Source: DASPFV01 sp035620975
GTDB taxonomy: Bacteria > Acidobacteriota > Vicinamibacteria > Vicinamibacterales > 2-12-FULL-66-21
Length of the DNA stretch: 64,000 bases
Assembly: GCA_035620975.1 (NCBI GenBank)
Contig: DASPFV010000263.1
Coordinates: forward strand, 23,029-87,028
Reading direction: 5' to 3'
How positions within the stretch are numbered: the stretch's first letter is position 1; every line of letters begins with the position of its first letter. Below are positions 25,765-36,500 of this stretch, piece after piece. Both the position numbers and the translations under genes were made by a program. The notes beneath the pieces are model-generated. The model was not told the DNA's origin. It searched no databases and saw only the letters and a list, made by a program, of their open reading frames with translations.

Positions 25765-28365
25765 TCACTCCCGACGAAGCACGACGACCGGGTCGATGAG
25801 TGTGGCGCGACGGGCGGGCACGTACGTCGCAAGCAGCGATAGTCCTGTCAGTCCTGCGAGAACACCGGCATAGGTCACGACATCATGTGGCGCTATGCCG
25901 AACAGCATGCTGCTGACGAGGCGCGTGGCTCCCAGAGCCCCCAGCACACCTGCAGCCATGCCGATGCCGGTCAGCTTGAGTCCGCGGCCGAGCATCAGCC
26001 ACAACACCGCGCCTTTGCTGGCACCCAGCGCCATCCGCACGCCGATCTCCTTCGACCGCCGCTCGGCAACGTACGCCGTCACGCCATAGATGCCCGCCAT
26101 CGCCAGGCACAGGGCCAGGACGGCGAAAAGGCTCAGCAGCCATGCGCGAAACTTCGGCGTCGCGACGTGCTCTGCCAGGAGCGCCTCCATCGTGGTGAGT
26201 CGAAGCGACACCTCGGGCGATCGCTCACGCGCCTTGCGCTGGATGGCGGCTCCAAGTGCGGCCCCATCCGTCGCACTCCTCACCACGATGCGCAGCGTCG
26301 CACCGTTGTACACGTGCTGCAGGTACGGCATGTAGACCTCCGGCTGGGGCTCGCGCGCCGGGCCGTACTGCCGCACGTCGCCCACGACTCCGATGATCGT
26401 CATCGGATCCATGGAGTCATATCCGGCGATGATCAGACGCCCGATGGGATCGCGCCCCCCAAACGCGCTTCTCGCCAGGGTCTGGTTGACGATGACCGTG
26501 CGGGGTCTGCCCGCCATGTCGCCATCGGTGAAGTCGCGGCCTTCGAGGATCGGAATGGCAAGCGCGTCAAAGGTGCCGGGCGCGACTACATTCATTGCGG
26601 CGGGCCGTGCCGCGCTCAGCGGCGACTCCTTCGGCATCCGATCGACCCAGTAGCCGCTGTCGGATTCGACCCGTCCCGGCGGTCCCATCATCGCCCCGGC
26701 AGCCACGACGCCAGGAAGCTGCCTGATATCCGCGAGCAGCGCCTGGAAGAACGCCCTGCTGTCGGTCCAATCGGGCTGGCGCGGCCGTGCCGTGGTTTCC
26801 ATCAGGAGCACGTTGGCTGGGTCAAATCCGAGAGGTGCCTGCTGAAGCGCGAGAAGGCTTCTGACGAGCAGGGCGCCGGTCGCAACGAGCACTACAGCGA
26901 CCGCAATCTCGGCGACAACGAGCAGCTCGCGCGCGCGGCTGCCCTCCCTGCCCGCGGGTCTGCCGGCGCCATGCCGGAGCGGATCGGTGACCTCGACGCG
27001 GGAGGTCTGCAGGGCCGGTGGAAGGCCGAAGAGGATGCTGACAACTGCCGCGAGGGCGGCCGTGAACAGCAGGACGCTGCCATTGACCGAGACCTCATCC
27101 AGACGCGGTACATCGGGCGGTGACAGGGCCACGAGTGTTCGCGTGCCCCAGACCGCGATCGTCACGCCGATCGCCGCTGCCACCGACGCCTGAACCGAGG
27201 CCTCGACCAGCAGCTGCCTGACGATCCGCGCGCGGCTGGCGCCAAGGGCCGCGCGAATCGCAATCTCCGGAGCTCGTGCCGTCCCCCTCGCCAGCAGCAA
27301 GGTCGCCATCGTGGCGCAGGCGATCAGCAGGACGAGTGCTACCGCGCCGAGCAGCAGGTAGAGCATCGACGCGACGTCGCCGACCATCTCACGTTGAAGG
27401 GGTGTCGCAGTGACTCGAACATTCCTGTTCGTGTCGGGATACTGCGCTTCCAGGCGCGCGGCGATCGCGGTCAGCTCGGTCCGGGCGCGTTCCAGGGGGA
27501 TTTCTGCCTTCAATCGGGCGATCGCGCGAAAGTTGTTACCTCGGCGGTGAAGCTGCGCGCGGCTTCCTGTAGCGGTGAACCACACATCCGTGTCCATGGG
27601 GTAGTCGAACGCCGGTGGCAGCACGCCGACGATGGGCACGGATCGATCGAACAGCCGCAGGCTGCGCCCGATCGCCTGTGCAGGTTCGCCAAACTCCTGC
27701 CGGGCATAGCGGTCGCTGACCATCGCCGCGCCTGTGCCGCCCTCGCGCAGCTCGTCATGGCTGAACGATCGACCGACTGAAGGCTGTGCCGCGAAGACGC
27801 GGAAGAAGGCTTCAGTAACCGTCGCGACGACCGCGTATTCGGCCACCGAACGAACGATGACCGGGGTTCGTGTCCGGGTGTAGTAGGCCATTGCGTCGAA
27901 CGAGGTGCTCTGCGCCTGCCAGTCCAGGAAATCGGGCACCGAGACCTGTCTCGAGCGATCGCCGGACGCATCGCCGCCCGTGGACAGGTACGTCAGGGTG
28001 ACGATACGGTCCGGATTGTCGTAGGGCAGCGGGTTGAGGAGCACGGCATGGACGACGCTGAACACCGCCGTGTTGGCGCCCACCCCGAGCGCGATAACCA
28101 GAATGCCCACGATAGTCGCCACCCCGTTCCGGCGCAACGTGCGTAACGCGTACAGGACGTCCTGGCGGGTTTCATCGAGCCGCCGCGATGCCCAGACAGC
28201 GCGTGTGTCCTCCTTCGCCAGTGCCACGTTGCCGAACTTCAGCATCGCCTGGCGATGCGCTTCCTCTGGCGCCATTCCCCGGCCAATGTTGTCTTCGGTC
28301 TCGCGCTCGAGATGATCGCGGATGTCGTCGTCCAGGGTGCCGAGTGCCCGTCTCGCGCGCTTCAT
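25765..28365 (-). CDS. ADOP-family duplicated permease (MacB/FtsX-like)
   Basis: 866 residues. The N-terminal helical segment (DDDIRDHLERETEDNIGRGM) is followed by two MacB/FtsX units: TLRRNGVATIVGILVIALGVGANTA region, LLNPLPYDNPDRIV, ALGASRARIVRQLLVEA, then RELLVVAEIAVAVVLVATGA and the C-terminal ARRATLIDPVVVLRRE. Same acidobacterial duplicated permease type as the gene at 20342 but clearly diverged. The ATG at 28365 follows the padR stop by 4 bases; an in-frame start at 28410 would run inside padR. Its own regulator is encoded just upstream. No ATPase subunit is adjacent. Substrate unknown. Confidence 0.92.
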   Translation of the reverse strand: MKRARRALGTLDDDIRDHLERETEDNIGRGMAPEEAHRQAMLKFGNVALAKEDTRAVWASRRLDETRQDVLYALRTLRRNGVATIVGILVIALGVGANTAVFSVVHAVLLNPLPYDNPDRIVTLTYLSTGGDASGDRSRQVSVPDFLDWQAQSTSFDAMAYYTRTRTPVIVRSVAEYAVVATVTEAFFRVFAAQPSVGRSFSHDELREGGTGAAMVSDRYARQEFGEPAQAIGRSLRLFDRSVPIVGVLPPAFDYPMDTDVWFTATGSRAQLHRRGNNFRAIARLKAEIPLERARTELTAIAARLEAQYPDTNRNVRVTATPLQREMVGDVASMLYLLLGAVALVLLIACATMATLLLARGTARAPEIAIRAALGASRARIVRQLLVEASVQASVAAAIGVTIAVWGTRTLVALSPPDVPRLDEVSVNGSVLLFTAALAAVVSILFGLPPALQTSRVEVTDPLRHGAGRPAGREGSRARELLVVAEIAVAVVLVATGALLVRSLLALQQAPLGFDPANVLLMETTARPRQPDWTDSRAFFQALLADIRQLPGVVAAGAMMGPPGRVESDSGYWVDRMPKESPLSAARPAAMNVVAPGTFDALAIPILEGRDFTDGDMAGRPRTVIVNQTLARSAFGGRDPIGRLIIAGYDSMDPMTIIGVVGDVRQYGPAREPQPEVYMPYLQHVYNGATLRIVVRSATDGAALGAAIQRKARERSPEVSLRLTTMEALLAEHVATPKFRAWLLSLFAVLALCLAMAGIYGVTAYVAERRSKEIGVRMALGASKGAVLWLMLGRGLKLTGIGMAAGVLGALGATRLVSSMLFGIAPHDVVTYAGVLAGLTGLSLLATYVPARRATLIDPVVVLRRE

Positions 28366-28369
28366 GGCG

Positions 28370-28723
28370 TCATTCCTGTGCAACTGGACGTAGGATACGA
28401 CCGACGGCACGGGCGAGCGCGTCCCACTTGCTTGTTTCGACCTCGAGCTGTTTCCGCCCCTTCGCGGTCAGTCGATAAAACTTGGCGCGACGATTGTTCT
28501 CGGAAGTTCCCTCGTCGAACGTAATCCAGCCCCGCTTGATCAGCCGGTGAAGCGCCGGGTAGAGGGATCCCTGCTCCACCAGCAGGACCTCATCCGACGC
28601 ACGCTCGATCGCCAGGGCGATCGCGTGGCCGTGAGCGGGTCCCCAGCGCAGCGTGCGCAGAATGAGCAGATCGAGTGTGCCCTGCAGGAGCTCGATTCGG
28701 TCGGGCCTTGGTGTAGTAGACAT
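28370..28723 (-). CDS. PadR-family transcriptional regulator
   Basis: 117 residues. The winged helix reads LLQGTLDLLILRTLRWGPAHGHAIA, EQGSLYPALHRLIKRGWI and RRAKFYRLTAKGRKQL, with a C-terminal dimer helix (VETSKWDALARAVGRIL). The ATG at 28723 is chosen rather than 28744: it sits 8 bases after a strong -10 and inside a perfect palindrome, so the upstream start would lie within the promoter. No Shine-Dalgarno is seen, which suits a leaderless message. It is transcribed with the ADOP permease (4-base gap) and probably represses itself and the permease. Confidence 0.92.
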   Translation of the reverse strand: MSTTPRPDRIELLQGTLDLLILRTLRWGPAHGHAIALAIERASDEVLLVEQGSLYPALHRLIKRGWITFDEGTSENNRRAKFYRLTAKGRKQLEVETSKWDALARAVGRILRPVAQE

Positions 28724-28758
28724 TCTAGGTGAGAATAGACTCACTCACCTAGAATGTC
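28719..28758 (-). promoter_or_regulatory. padR operator: perfect 15-bp inverted repeat over its promoter
   Basis: Arms GACATTCTAGGTGAG (28719-28733) and CTCACCTAGAATGTC (28744-28758) are perfect complements with a 10-base spacer. On the minus strand a promoter is embedded: TTGACA at 28760-28755, 17 bases, TATTCT at 28737-28732, then 8 bases to the padR ATG. The operator therefore covers the -10, the start point and the start codon. Binding by PadR is inferred. Confidence 0.8.
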
Positions 28759-28962
28759 AAGGTGGGAGTGACGCGCGCGAAATATCCTGGATCGCCGGCT
28801 CCGGAACGGCGCTGCCGGGGCCAGTGTGGTCGTGCTCGTGACCTGATCCGCGCGGCGAACAGGGATCTCACGCGTCGATCGAAATTGCGTCGGCCTCAAT
28901 CCGGCGACAGGTCCAGAGCCAAACGGAGGATATGTCGATCTAGCAGGTCGCAGTTCCCTCGA

Positions 28963-30075
28963 TCACGCGTTCGACGTGGTACTGATGTCTCCGGGGCGAT
29001 TGGCGACTGCCGGCCCGGCAGGCGGAGCCCGGACCCAGCTCGCGAGCAGCGTGTACGCGACGGTCAGGACCACTGGCCCGATGAACAGCCCGATGATCCC
29101 GAAGGCGATCAGCCCGCCGAGGACACCCGCGAAGATCAGCACCAGGGGAAGGTCCGCGCCGCGCCGTATCAGCAGGGGCCGAACCACGTTGTCGAGCGCT
29201 CCGGCGATCACGGCGAGCACCAGGAGCATGGAACCCGGGAGGGTCTGACCGGACCAGAACAGCCAGATGATCGCGGGGATGAGCACCGGGAGCGGTCCGA
29301 GCTGTGCCAGGCACAGGAACAGCGTCACCGCGGTGAGCAGCGCCGCCGCGGGAACGCCACTGATGAAGAGGCCCGCGCCGGCGATTGCGGCCTGCACCAG
29401 CGCCGTGCCGACGACGCCGAGTACCACGGCGCGGATGGTCCGGGCCGCCAGCAGCGCGGCCTCGTGGCCCTGGCGACCGGCCAGCCGTTCCGCAAAGCGA
29501 AGGATGGCGTCCCGGACCATCTCTCCTTTTGCGAGCGCGAGCGCCGAGATGATCGTGGTCAGCACGAACTGGAGCAGCATCAACCCGACGCTTCCCGCCT
29601 GTTCTGCGAACCACTGAAGCGCCCGCTGGGCGTACGGCGTGAGCGCCGTCGCCCGCTGCTCCGGATCGAGCCCGGCGAATCGGGCCCATTCTGCAGTGAG
29701 CCGCTCACCGCCGAACGGAATCCGTGTCAGCCAGGCCGGCGGCGACGGCAGCGCGATCGACTCGAACGACCTGATCTCCGTCGTGATATTCCATGCGTGC
29801 TGGACGATCGTCAGCAGGGCGAGCGTGACCGGCACGAAGACGATGCACAGGATGGTGACGGTGATGATCGCGACGGCGAGACGGCGTCTGCCGGCCAGGA
29901 GGCTCTCGAGGCGCAGCAGGATGGGCCACGTCGCAACGCAGACGATGATGGCCCACAGAATGGACGTGAGGAACGGGCTCAATAACCAGAACGTCGATCC
30001 GACCAGCAGGACCACGAACAGGACCGACAGCGTGACATGAATGACGTCTGCAGGCGCGCGGTCGTGTTCCGTCAT
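28963..30075 (-). CDS. AI-2E family transporter-like membrane protein
   Basis: 370 residues with about eight helices in the family arrangement: an N-terminal pair (VLFVVLLVGSTFWLLSPFL), a long central amphipathic region, then TIRAVVLGVVGTALVQ and the motif region FLCLAQLGPLPVLIPAIIWLF. The conserved C-terminal part is GALDNVVRPLLIRRGADLP and FGIIGLFIGPVVLTV. The family was named for autoinducer-2 export, but many members carry other cargo, including sodium/proton exchange, so the substrate is open. The ATG at 30075 is chosen; a TTG two codons upstream is possible. It is divergent from the giant TamB-TamA gene. Confidence 0.87.
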   Translation of the reverse strand: MTEHDRAPADVIHVTLSVLFVVLLVGSTFWLLSPFLTSILWAIIVCVATWPILLRLESLLAGRRRLAVAIITVTILCIVFVPVTLALLTIVQHAWNITTEIRSFESIALPSPPAWLTRIPFGGERLTAEWARFAGLDPEQRATALTPYAQRALQWFAEQAGSVGLMLLQFVLTTIISALALAKGEMVRDAILRFAERLAGRQGHEAALLAARTIRAVVLGVVGTALVQAAIAGAGLFISGVPAAALLTAVTLFLCLAQLGPLPVLIPAIIWLFWSGQTLPGSMLLVLAVIAGALDNVVRPLLIRRGADLPLVLIFAGVLGGLIAFGIIGLFIGPVVLTVAYTLLASWVRAPPAGPAVANRPGDISTTSNA

Positions 30076-30556
30076 CTTCAACTACGCCAGATGGTCGCAC
30101 GCATGCGTGCCTGCCGACGGCCCGTTCGGCAATCACGCCCCCTTCCGGTACCTGCGCCTCCGGTGAGCCGATTGTACACGCTCGAACCGGCGGACCTGCC
30201 CCGGGCGGCTGCCGCTGACGCGGCGTCCGGTCGTTCCCGCCACCACCGTCGAGCCCGAGCGCGCGCCGGCGGACCCCAGGGGCGCGCCTGGGGTCGTGAC
30301 GGTTTCTCGGGCAGGCATGACCGATGCGCAAGCGCCTGCATCGCGGGTTCTCCCTGACCAAGGTCGGCGTGTTCCTGGGATCTGCCTCATTCGCTCCACC
30401 CTTAAACAGGCGAGAGGGCTCACGGGGTGCGTTAGACTTCTTGCGTGTGTTTGCCGTGTCAGTTGCGACAGGGATTGACTCCGTGCTCCTGGAGTGCAGT
30501 TGGTGGCAGAAGCGGCTGAACACAGCGGCCAGTCGCACCTGAGCAGGTGATCGCCG
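30076..30556. other. Divergent intergenic region
   Basis: About 480 bases between the AI-2E gene and the giant TAM gene. Only short, compositionally odd frames occur. It should hold both promoters; AGGTGA at about 30546-30551 is the RBS for the TAM gene. Nothing else was recognised. Confidence 0.45.
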
Positions 30557-33500
30557 GTGCGCAGGGTCTCGGTCGCCCGCTTCGCTGGACGATTGGCCCG
30601 CCTGGCCGGCGTTCTGGCGAGCCTGATTCTCGTTGGCATCGTGCTGCTCCACGTGCCGTGGGTTCGCGGCCGTGTGCTCGAGTACGTGCGCACCTACGTG
30701 GATCGGGAGTTCGGCGTCGCGCTTCGCGCTTCAGCGCTGCGCTACAACCTCTTCACGCGGTCGATCGAGCTGCGCGACGTCGGGATCGCGTCCTTCTCTG
30801 CGGCCGACTCCTTCCTCGAAGCCGATCGCCTCGTCGTCGTCCTCGATCCCGGAGTATTCCTGGGGCGTTTCGCGGGCAGCCGGATCTCGCTCGGCCGGCC
30901 TCGGCTGAGGCTCGTCCGGTACCCGGACGGTTCGCTGAACCTGCCGCCGTCGAGAGGCGGGGTGGAGCGGGACGCACCGCTGCAGCTCGGCGTGGTGTCG
31001 GCGACCGGCCTGACCGCAACCCTGGACGACCGCGCGGCACAGCGCTCGCTCACAGTGGGGCCGCTCGACCTGTCCGTGAATGTCGGAGGACCGCCGAGCG
31101 CGCCGGGCACATTGGGCCCTGGCGGGTTCACCGTCCGTGCAGGCCGGTTCCAGACCTCGGGCACGATCGCGGCGCGGCTCGCATTCGACGGCACGCGCCT
31201 GCGCGTCGAGGAGTTGACGGTCGAGACGGAGGCCGGCCGTGCCGTGCTGACGGGGTGGGCCGACATCGCCGGGGAGCGCTCCGCCGTCGACGCCCGTGTC
31301 AGCGCGACGATTGATCTTCCACAGGCCGCGCGTCTTGCGGGTATCGATGCAGGCGGGCTGGCCGGCCACGTCGATGCCACCGCCACCGCGACTGGTGCGC
31401 TGACTGCGCCGGCGATCGCAGTCGACATCACGAGCCGTGGGGCCGAATTCGAGCCCGTCGGCCCGCTTCGGCTGGCCGGGCGCTCGACGTTCCGCGCCAA
31501 CCGGGTGCTGATCGACAACGTGGCGCTCGCCTCGGCCGCGGGCTCGCTCCAGCTCCAGGGCGCGGTCGAGCTGGGCGGATCGCCGGCCGATGCCGGGCAC
31601 CCAGTCAGCCGCGTCTCTCTCGAGTGGACAGCGGTTCGAATCGACGATCTCGCCCCGGCCCTGAACCCGTCGCTGCCCGTTCGATTCGGCTCGGTTGCCC
31701 GCGGTTCGGGCACCGTGGAGTTCGACGTGCGCGATCCGCAGGCTCGTGCCCCGTTGCGCCTGCGCGCGACCGCGACGACGGAGCTGGAGCCGGAGGCGCA
31801 GGCGACGACCGGCGACAGCCTGGGCCTGGCGGGAACCGCCCACCTTCAGGTTCGCGACGGCCGCTGGTCCGTGCGTCATTCGCTGCACGCGGAGCGCGCG
31901 CAGGTCGAGCTCGCGGGCGACGTAGCCGGGCGGTTCCTCGACAGCCCGCGCGGAGTGCACTCGACAGTAGGCGGCCGTTCGCGCGTACACGCGGCCGACA
32001 TCGGTGTGCTCCAGCCCCTCCTGCAGGCCGCCGGGGTGACGCTCCCGCCAGAAGTGGCCGACGGCCTCGCTGGCTCCGTGCTGGCGACAGTCGATCTCGC
32101 CGGAACCGTCGAGCGGCCGTTCGCGCGGATCGATCTCGAGGGTCGCGACCTGCGCGCCGGCCTTTGGCCCCACGCGGCCGCGATCGACGCACGGGTTGCT
32201 GTCGACGCGAACGGCGTGCGCGTGGATCCGCTGCAGGCCACGGCCGGTACGACCTCGTTGCGGGCGTCCGGCCGGTACGCGTGGCGAGGGCCTTTCGAAG
32301 CGACCATCGAGCTCACCGACGACGACCTGACCGCGATCTCCAGCCGGTTCAATCTCCCAGCCACCGTGGGGGGATCGGCCCGTCTCGAAGGAACGATCTC
32401 CGGCGTGATCTCGAAAGCCCGTCGCGCGGGTACAGCCGAGCTCTCGCTGTCGTCGAAAGACCTCTCGATCGATCAGGTCTCCGCAGGTCCCCTCTCCGCC
32501 AGAGGAACGATCCCCCTGGCCGACGGCGGGGTGATCACCGTCGATGCGGTGGCGCCAGGCATCGGCGCACGCGCGCAGCTCCAGATCGTCAACCGCATCG
32601 GCTATCCGGTCTCTGGCGAGATCGCGCTCGACCATGACGAGATTGGCGCGCTCATCCCGCCGCGATATCGCGAACAGATGGCTGAAGTCTCCGGCAGGCT
32701 CTCGGCAACTGCACGATTCTCGGGCCAGCTTTCGGATCCCGCGGGGATTCGCGGCCGCCTCGACCTGAGCGGCCTCGACCTGACGCTGCGCGGCACGCGG
32801 GTCGCGCTCGCCGCACCCGGATCCGTGACGTTGAGCGGGGATCGGATCCACGTCGATTCGCTCGACCTCCATGTAGGCGCGCGCACGCGGGCTACGCTCA
32901 CCGGACAACTGGGCCGCGCCGTCCTTCCGGATCCCCTCCGGCTCCGCGTCGACGGCCCCCTCTCCGAACTGATCACGATCGGGGCTCGAACGGCCGGCAC
33001 CGAACCCCTCGCGATCCGCGGCGACGGCGCCGTGGTGCTCGACCTCAGGGTCGAGGGAACGCTCGGTCACCCGCTGCCGGCAGGCACCGTCTCCGTACGG
33101 TCGTCGTCGCTCGCGTATGCCACGCTTGCGCCGGTGACCGGCCTGGCCGTGGATGCCACCGTGGATCCCACCGTCATCACGCTGCGTTCCGTGGCGGCCC
33201 AGTGGCAGGGTGCGTCGCTGCGCGGAGCGGGTACGCTGCCCTGGCGCGTCGTCCTCCATTCGCTGGAGGCTTCGAGCCAGGGCGTCGCGCGCGAGCCGTC
33301 GCGATTCGAAGAATGGCTGAAAGCGCTCCCGGCGGAGCCGGCGCAAGCGGGCCTGACGCTTCGCGCGGACAACGTGACGGAGGGCGTGCTGAAGGACGTC
33401 GTGGCCCCCGGGCAGTTCGGGGACGTGCGTGCACAGGCCTCAGCGACGGTCGCCGTCGAGGCCGATCGCCTGACGCTCGATCGTGTCCGGGCAACGGCGG

Positions 33501-36500
33501 TGATCGATCCTGCACGGTTGACGCTTGCCGGGGTCCCCTTCACGCAGACCGTTCCGACGCGCCTCCGGCTGGAGAACGGGCGCGCATCGATTGCCGCCTT
33601 CCATTGGGTCGCCGAGGGCAACTCGGTCGTCGCCACGGGGGGCGCAGACCTCGCGGGGGTCCAGCCGTCCCTGGATGTCGGTATCGCGGCGGCTCTCGAC
33701 CTGCGTGTGCTCGGCGCGTTCGTCGGCGGCATCGCGTCGGGCGGGACGGCGCAGGCGGAGCTTCAGCTGACCGGGCCCTTCGGCAGCCCCCGTGTCGCCG
33801 GACGCATCGCGGTCGCAGACGGTGAGCTGCAGGTCGAGCGTCCACGGCTCGCGGCCTCGGATCTCGAGGGAACGCTGCAGGTTGCGGCGGACGGCAAGGC
33901 CACGGTGTCGATGGCCGGCCTCGTGAACGCCGGGACAGCCACGCTCGAGGGCACGCTCGATCTCGCGAACCTTGCTGCGCCGCAGGGCACGCTGCACGCG
34001 ACCGCGCGCAGGGTAGCGCTCGAGTACCCGTCAGGACTGCAGACCGAGTCGGACGTGGATCTCGAGCTCGCGCTCGACCCTGCAACCCCCACGCTGACTG
34101 GCCGCATCGCCGTCCTCGGTGGAACCTATACCGAGCCGCTCGTCCTGACCACGCAGTTGTTGAGCCTTTCGGGCACGGACGGCATCGCGCGCGCGGCTCC
34201 TTCCGCCGACTGGATGTCGGCGATGCGGCTCGACGTCACGGTCGCGACCGTCGATGACGTGCGCATCGACAACAATTACGGTCGGTTCGACCTCGGCGCG
34301 ACGCTTCGCCTGGTCGGCACGGCCGCGAACCCCGGCGTGCTGGGCCGCGTGCAGGCTGGCGAGGATGGCGAGATCTACCTCGGCGGCAACACCTACCGCA
34401 TCGAGCGGTTGTCGATCGACCTCACCAACCCGAGGACGATCACACCCGAAATCGACTTCGCGGCGCAGACGCGGGTCGGCGACCTGCCCATCGGGGTCGA
34501 GCTCCGCTGCCCCGCGGCAGGCGCGTGCGAGCGCGAGGTCACGTCGCTCGCGACGGGCGTGGACGACGCCGAGGCGGAGGCCCGGCTCTTCGGAACCGCT
34601 GGCGGCGTCGCAACGGCCGGGGCAGGACTCGCCCGCCTCCTGTCCGGCGAGATCCTGGGGGTCGTCGGCCGGACCGTCGGGCTGGATGCGATCCGGCTCG
34701 AACAGGAAGCGGAGCGCCGCGACATCTTCGACGACCCGACGCTGATCTCTGGCGACGTCGATCCGGCCACGCGGCTCACGCTGGCGAAGCGGCTCGGACC
34801 GGACGTCGAGCTGGTCTACTCGCAGAACCTGGCCGACGACGGCTTCGCCTGGAGCACGACGTATCTCGGTCCCTTCGGCCTGTCGTGGCGCCTGTTGTGG
34901 CTCGACGACCAGAGCCGGTCGTACGAGTTCCGTCACGAGATCGGCGGACGCGGCCGGCGGCCGGTCCGCGCGCCGGGGCCGCGGATTGACGCCGTCAGGA
35001 TCGCCGGTACGCCAGGCTTCTCCGAGGACCAGCTTCGCAGGCAGCTCCGGCTCACGGAAGGCGATCGCTTCACGTTCGGCGCCTGGCAGCGCGATCGCGA
35101 TCGGCTCGCGCGCTTCTATCACGGCGAGGGATATCTCGAGGCGCGAATCCGCGCGCGCCGTATGGGAGCCCATCGCGGGAACCCGGACCCGAACGATGCG
35201 AGCACATCGCCTGGGCAAAGCGTCGCGCTCGAGTACACGATCGCGCGGGGATCCGCGACGCACCTGGTGGTCCGCGGTACGACGCTGCCGGACGGCGTCC
35301 GCAATCGCATCGTGGAACGCTGGACCAGCGCCTTGTTCGACGGATTCCTCGAGCGGGACGCACGCACGATCGTCCGGGACTACCTCTACCGGGACGGGTA
35401 TCTGAACGCCACCGTCTCGGCTGCGATCGAGCACGACGAAACGGCGGACGCGAAGACGCTGACGATCGACGTGGTGCCCGATTCGAAGATAGCCACCCGG
35501 ATCGACATGACCGGCAACGTCGCGGTGCCGACCGATCAGCTCGTGGGCATCGTCAGCCAGGCGGATCCGCTCTCACCCTGGCTCGATCCGGGGTCCGTGG
35601 AACGGCTGCTCGAGAACCACTACCGGTCGGAGGGTTTCCTCGCGGCGGCCGTATCCGTTGGCAGGCCAGCAGTCAGTGACGGGGTTTCGGCGGTCCCCAT
35701 CCACGTATCCGAAGGCGCACCCTATGCGATCGGCCACGTCGAGCTGAGCGGCCTCCCGGATCTGCCGGATCCGGAGAACCGCGACGCCTTCGCGCTTTCC
35801 AGCGGTGATCGCTATCGGCCCGCCGGCGTCGCGGCGGCCGTCGAGCGCATCGAGTCACGCCTGAGGCGCTCGGCATACCGCCAGGCGACAGCCGAGGTCG
35901 AGACCCACGTCGATGCCGACGCGGCGCGGGTGGACATCGCCGTACGCGTCACACCCGGCCCGCGTGCGATCCTTCACGACGTCGTCGTCGATGGCGCCGA
36001 CGCCGGAAAGCCATACCTGGCCCGCTCCATCGTCCTTCAGCCCGGCGCGCCGCTCGATCCCTCGGCCATTCGCGAAACGCGCCAGCGACTGTACGACCTC
36101 GACCTCTACAGGAGCGTGGACATCGTCGTCCAGCCGCTGGCCACCCAGCCGCCGCCGGCTCCAGGCGCTGCGACCGAGCAACCGGTGGTCGCGAGGATCA
36201 TGCTCGAGCAGCGGCCGCGGTACCGGTTTCGATACGGCCTCGCGCTCAGCGACGAGCCCCTCGGGCCGGACGAACGAAATCGACGGCTCGGCTTCGCCGC
36301 CGATCTCGAGAACACGAACGTCTTCGGACGAGGCGCGAGCGCGGGCGCGTCGGTGCGGCTGAGAGGCGATCAGCAGGTGGGCCGGCTCACGCTCGGCGCG
36401 AGGCGGTTCTTCGGGCTGCCGATTCGCTCGACGCTGTTTCTCGAGCGCGAACGCGAGCAGCTCAACCCGGATGGCGCGTTTCCCATCACGTCCGACATCA

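Noticed and set aside
34031..35434. 467-codon minus-strand frame inside the TAM fusion gene
   Set aside because: Antisense to conserved TamB and POTRA sequence with no features of its own.
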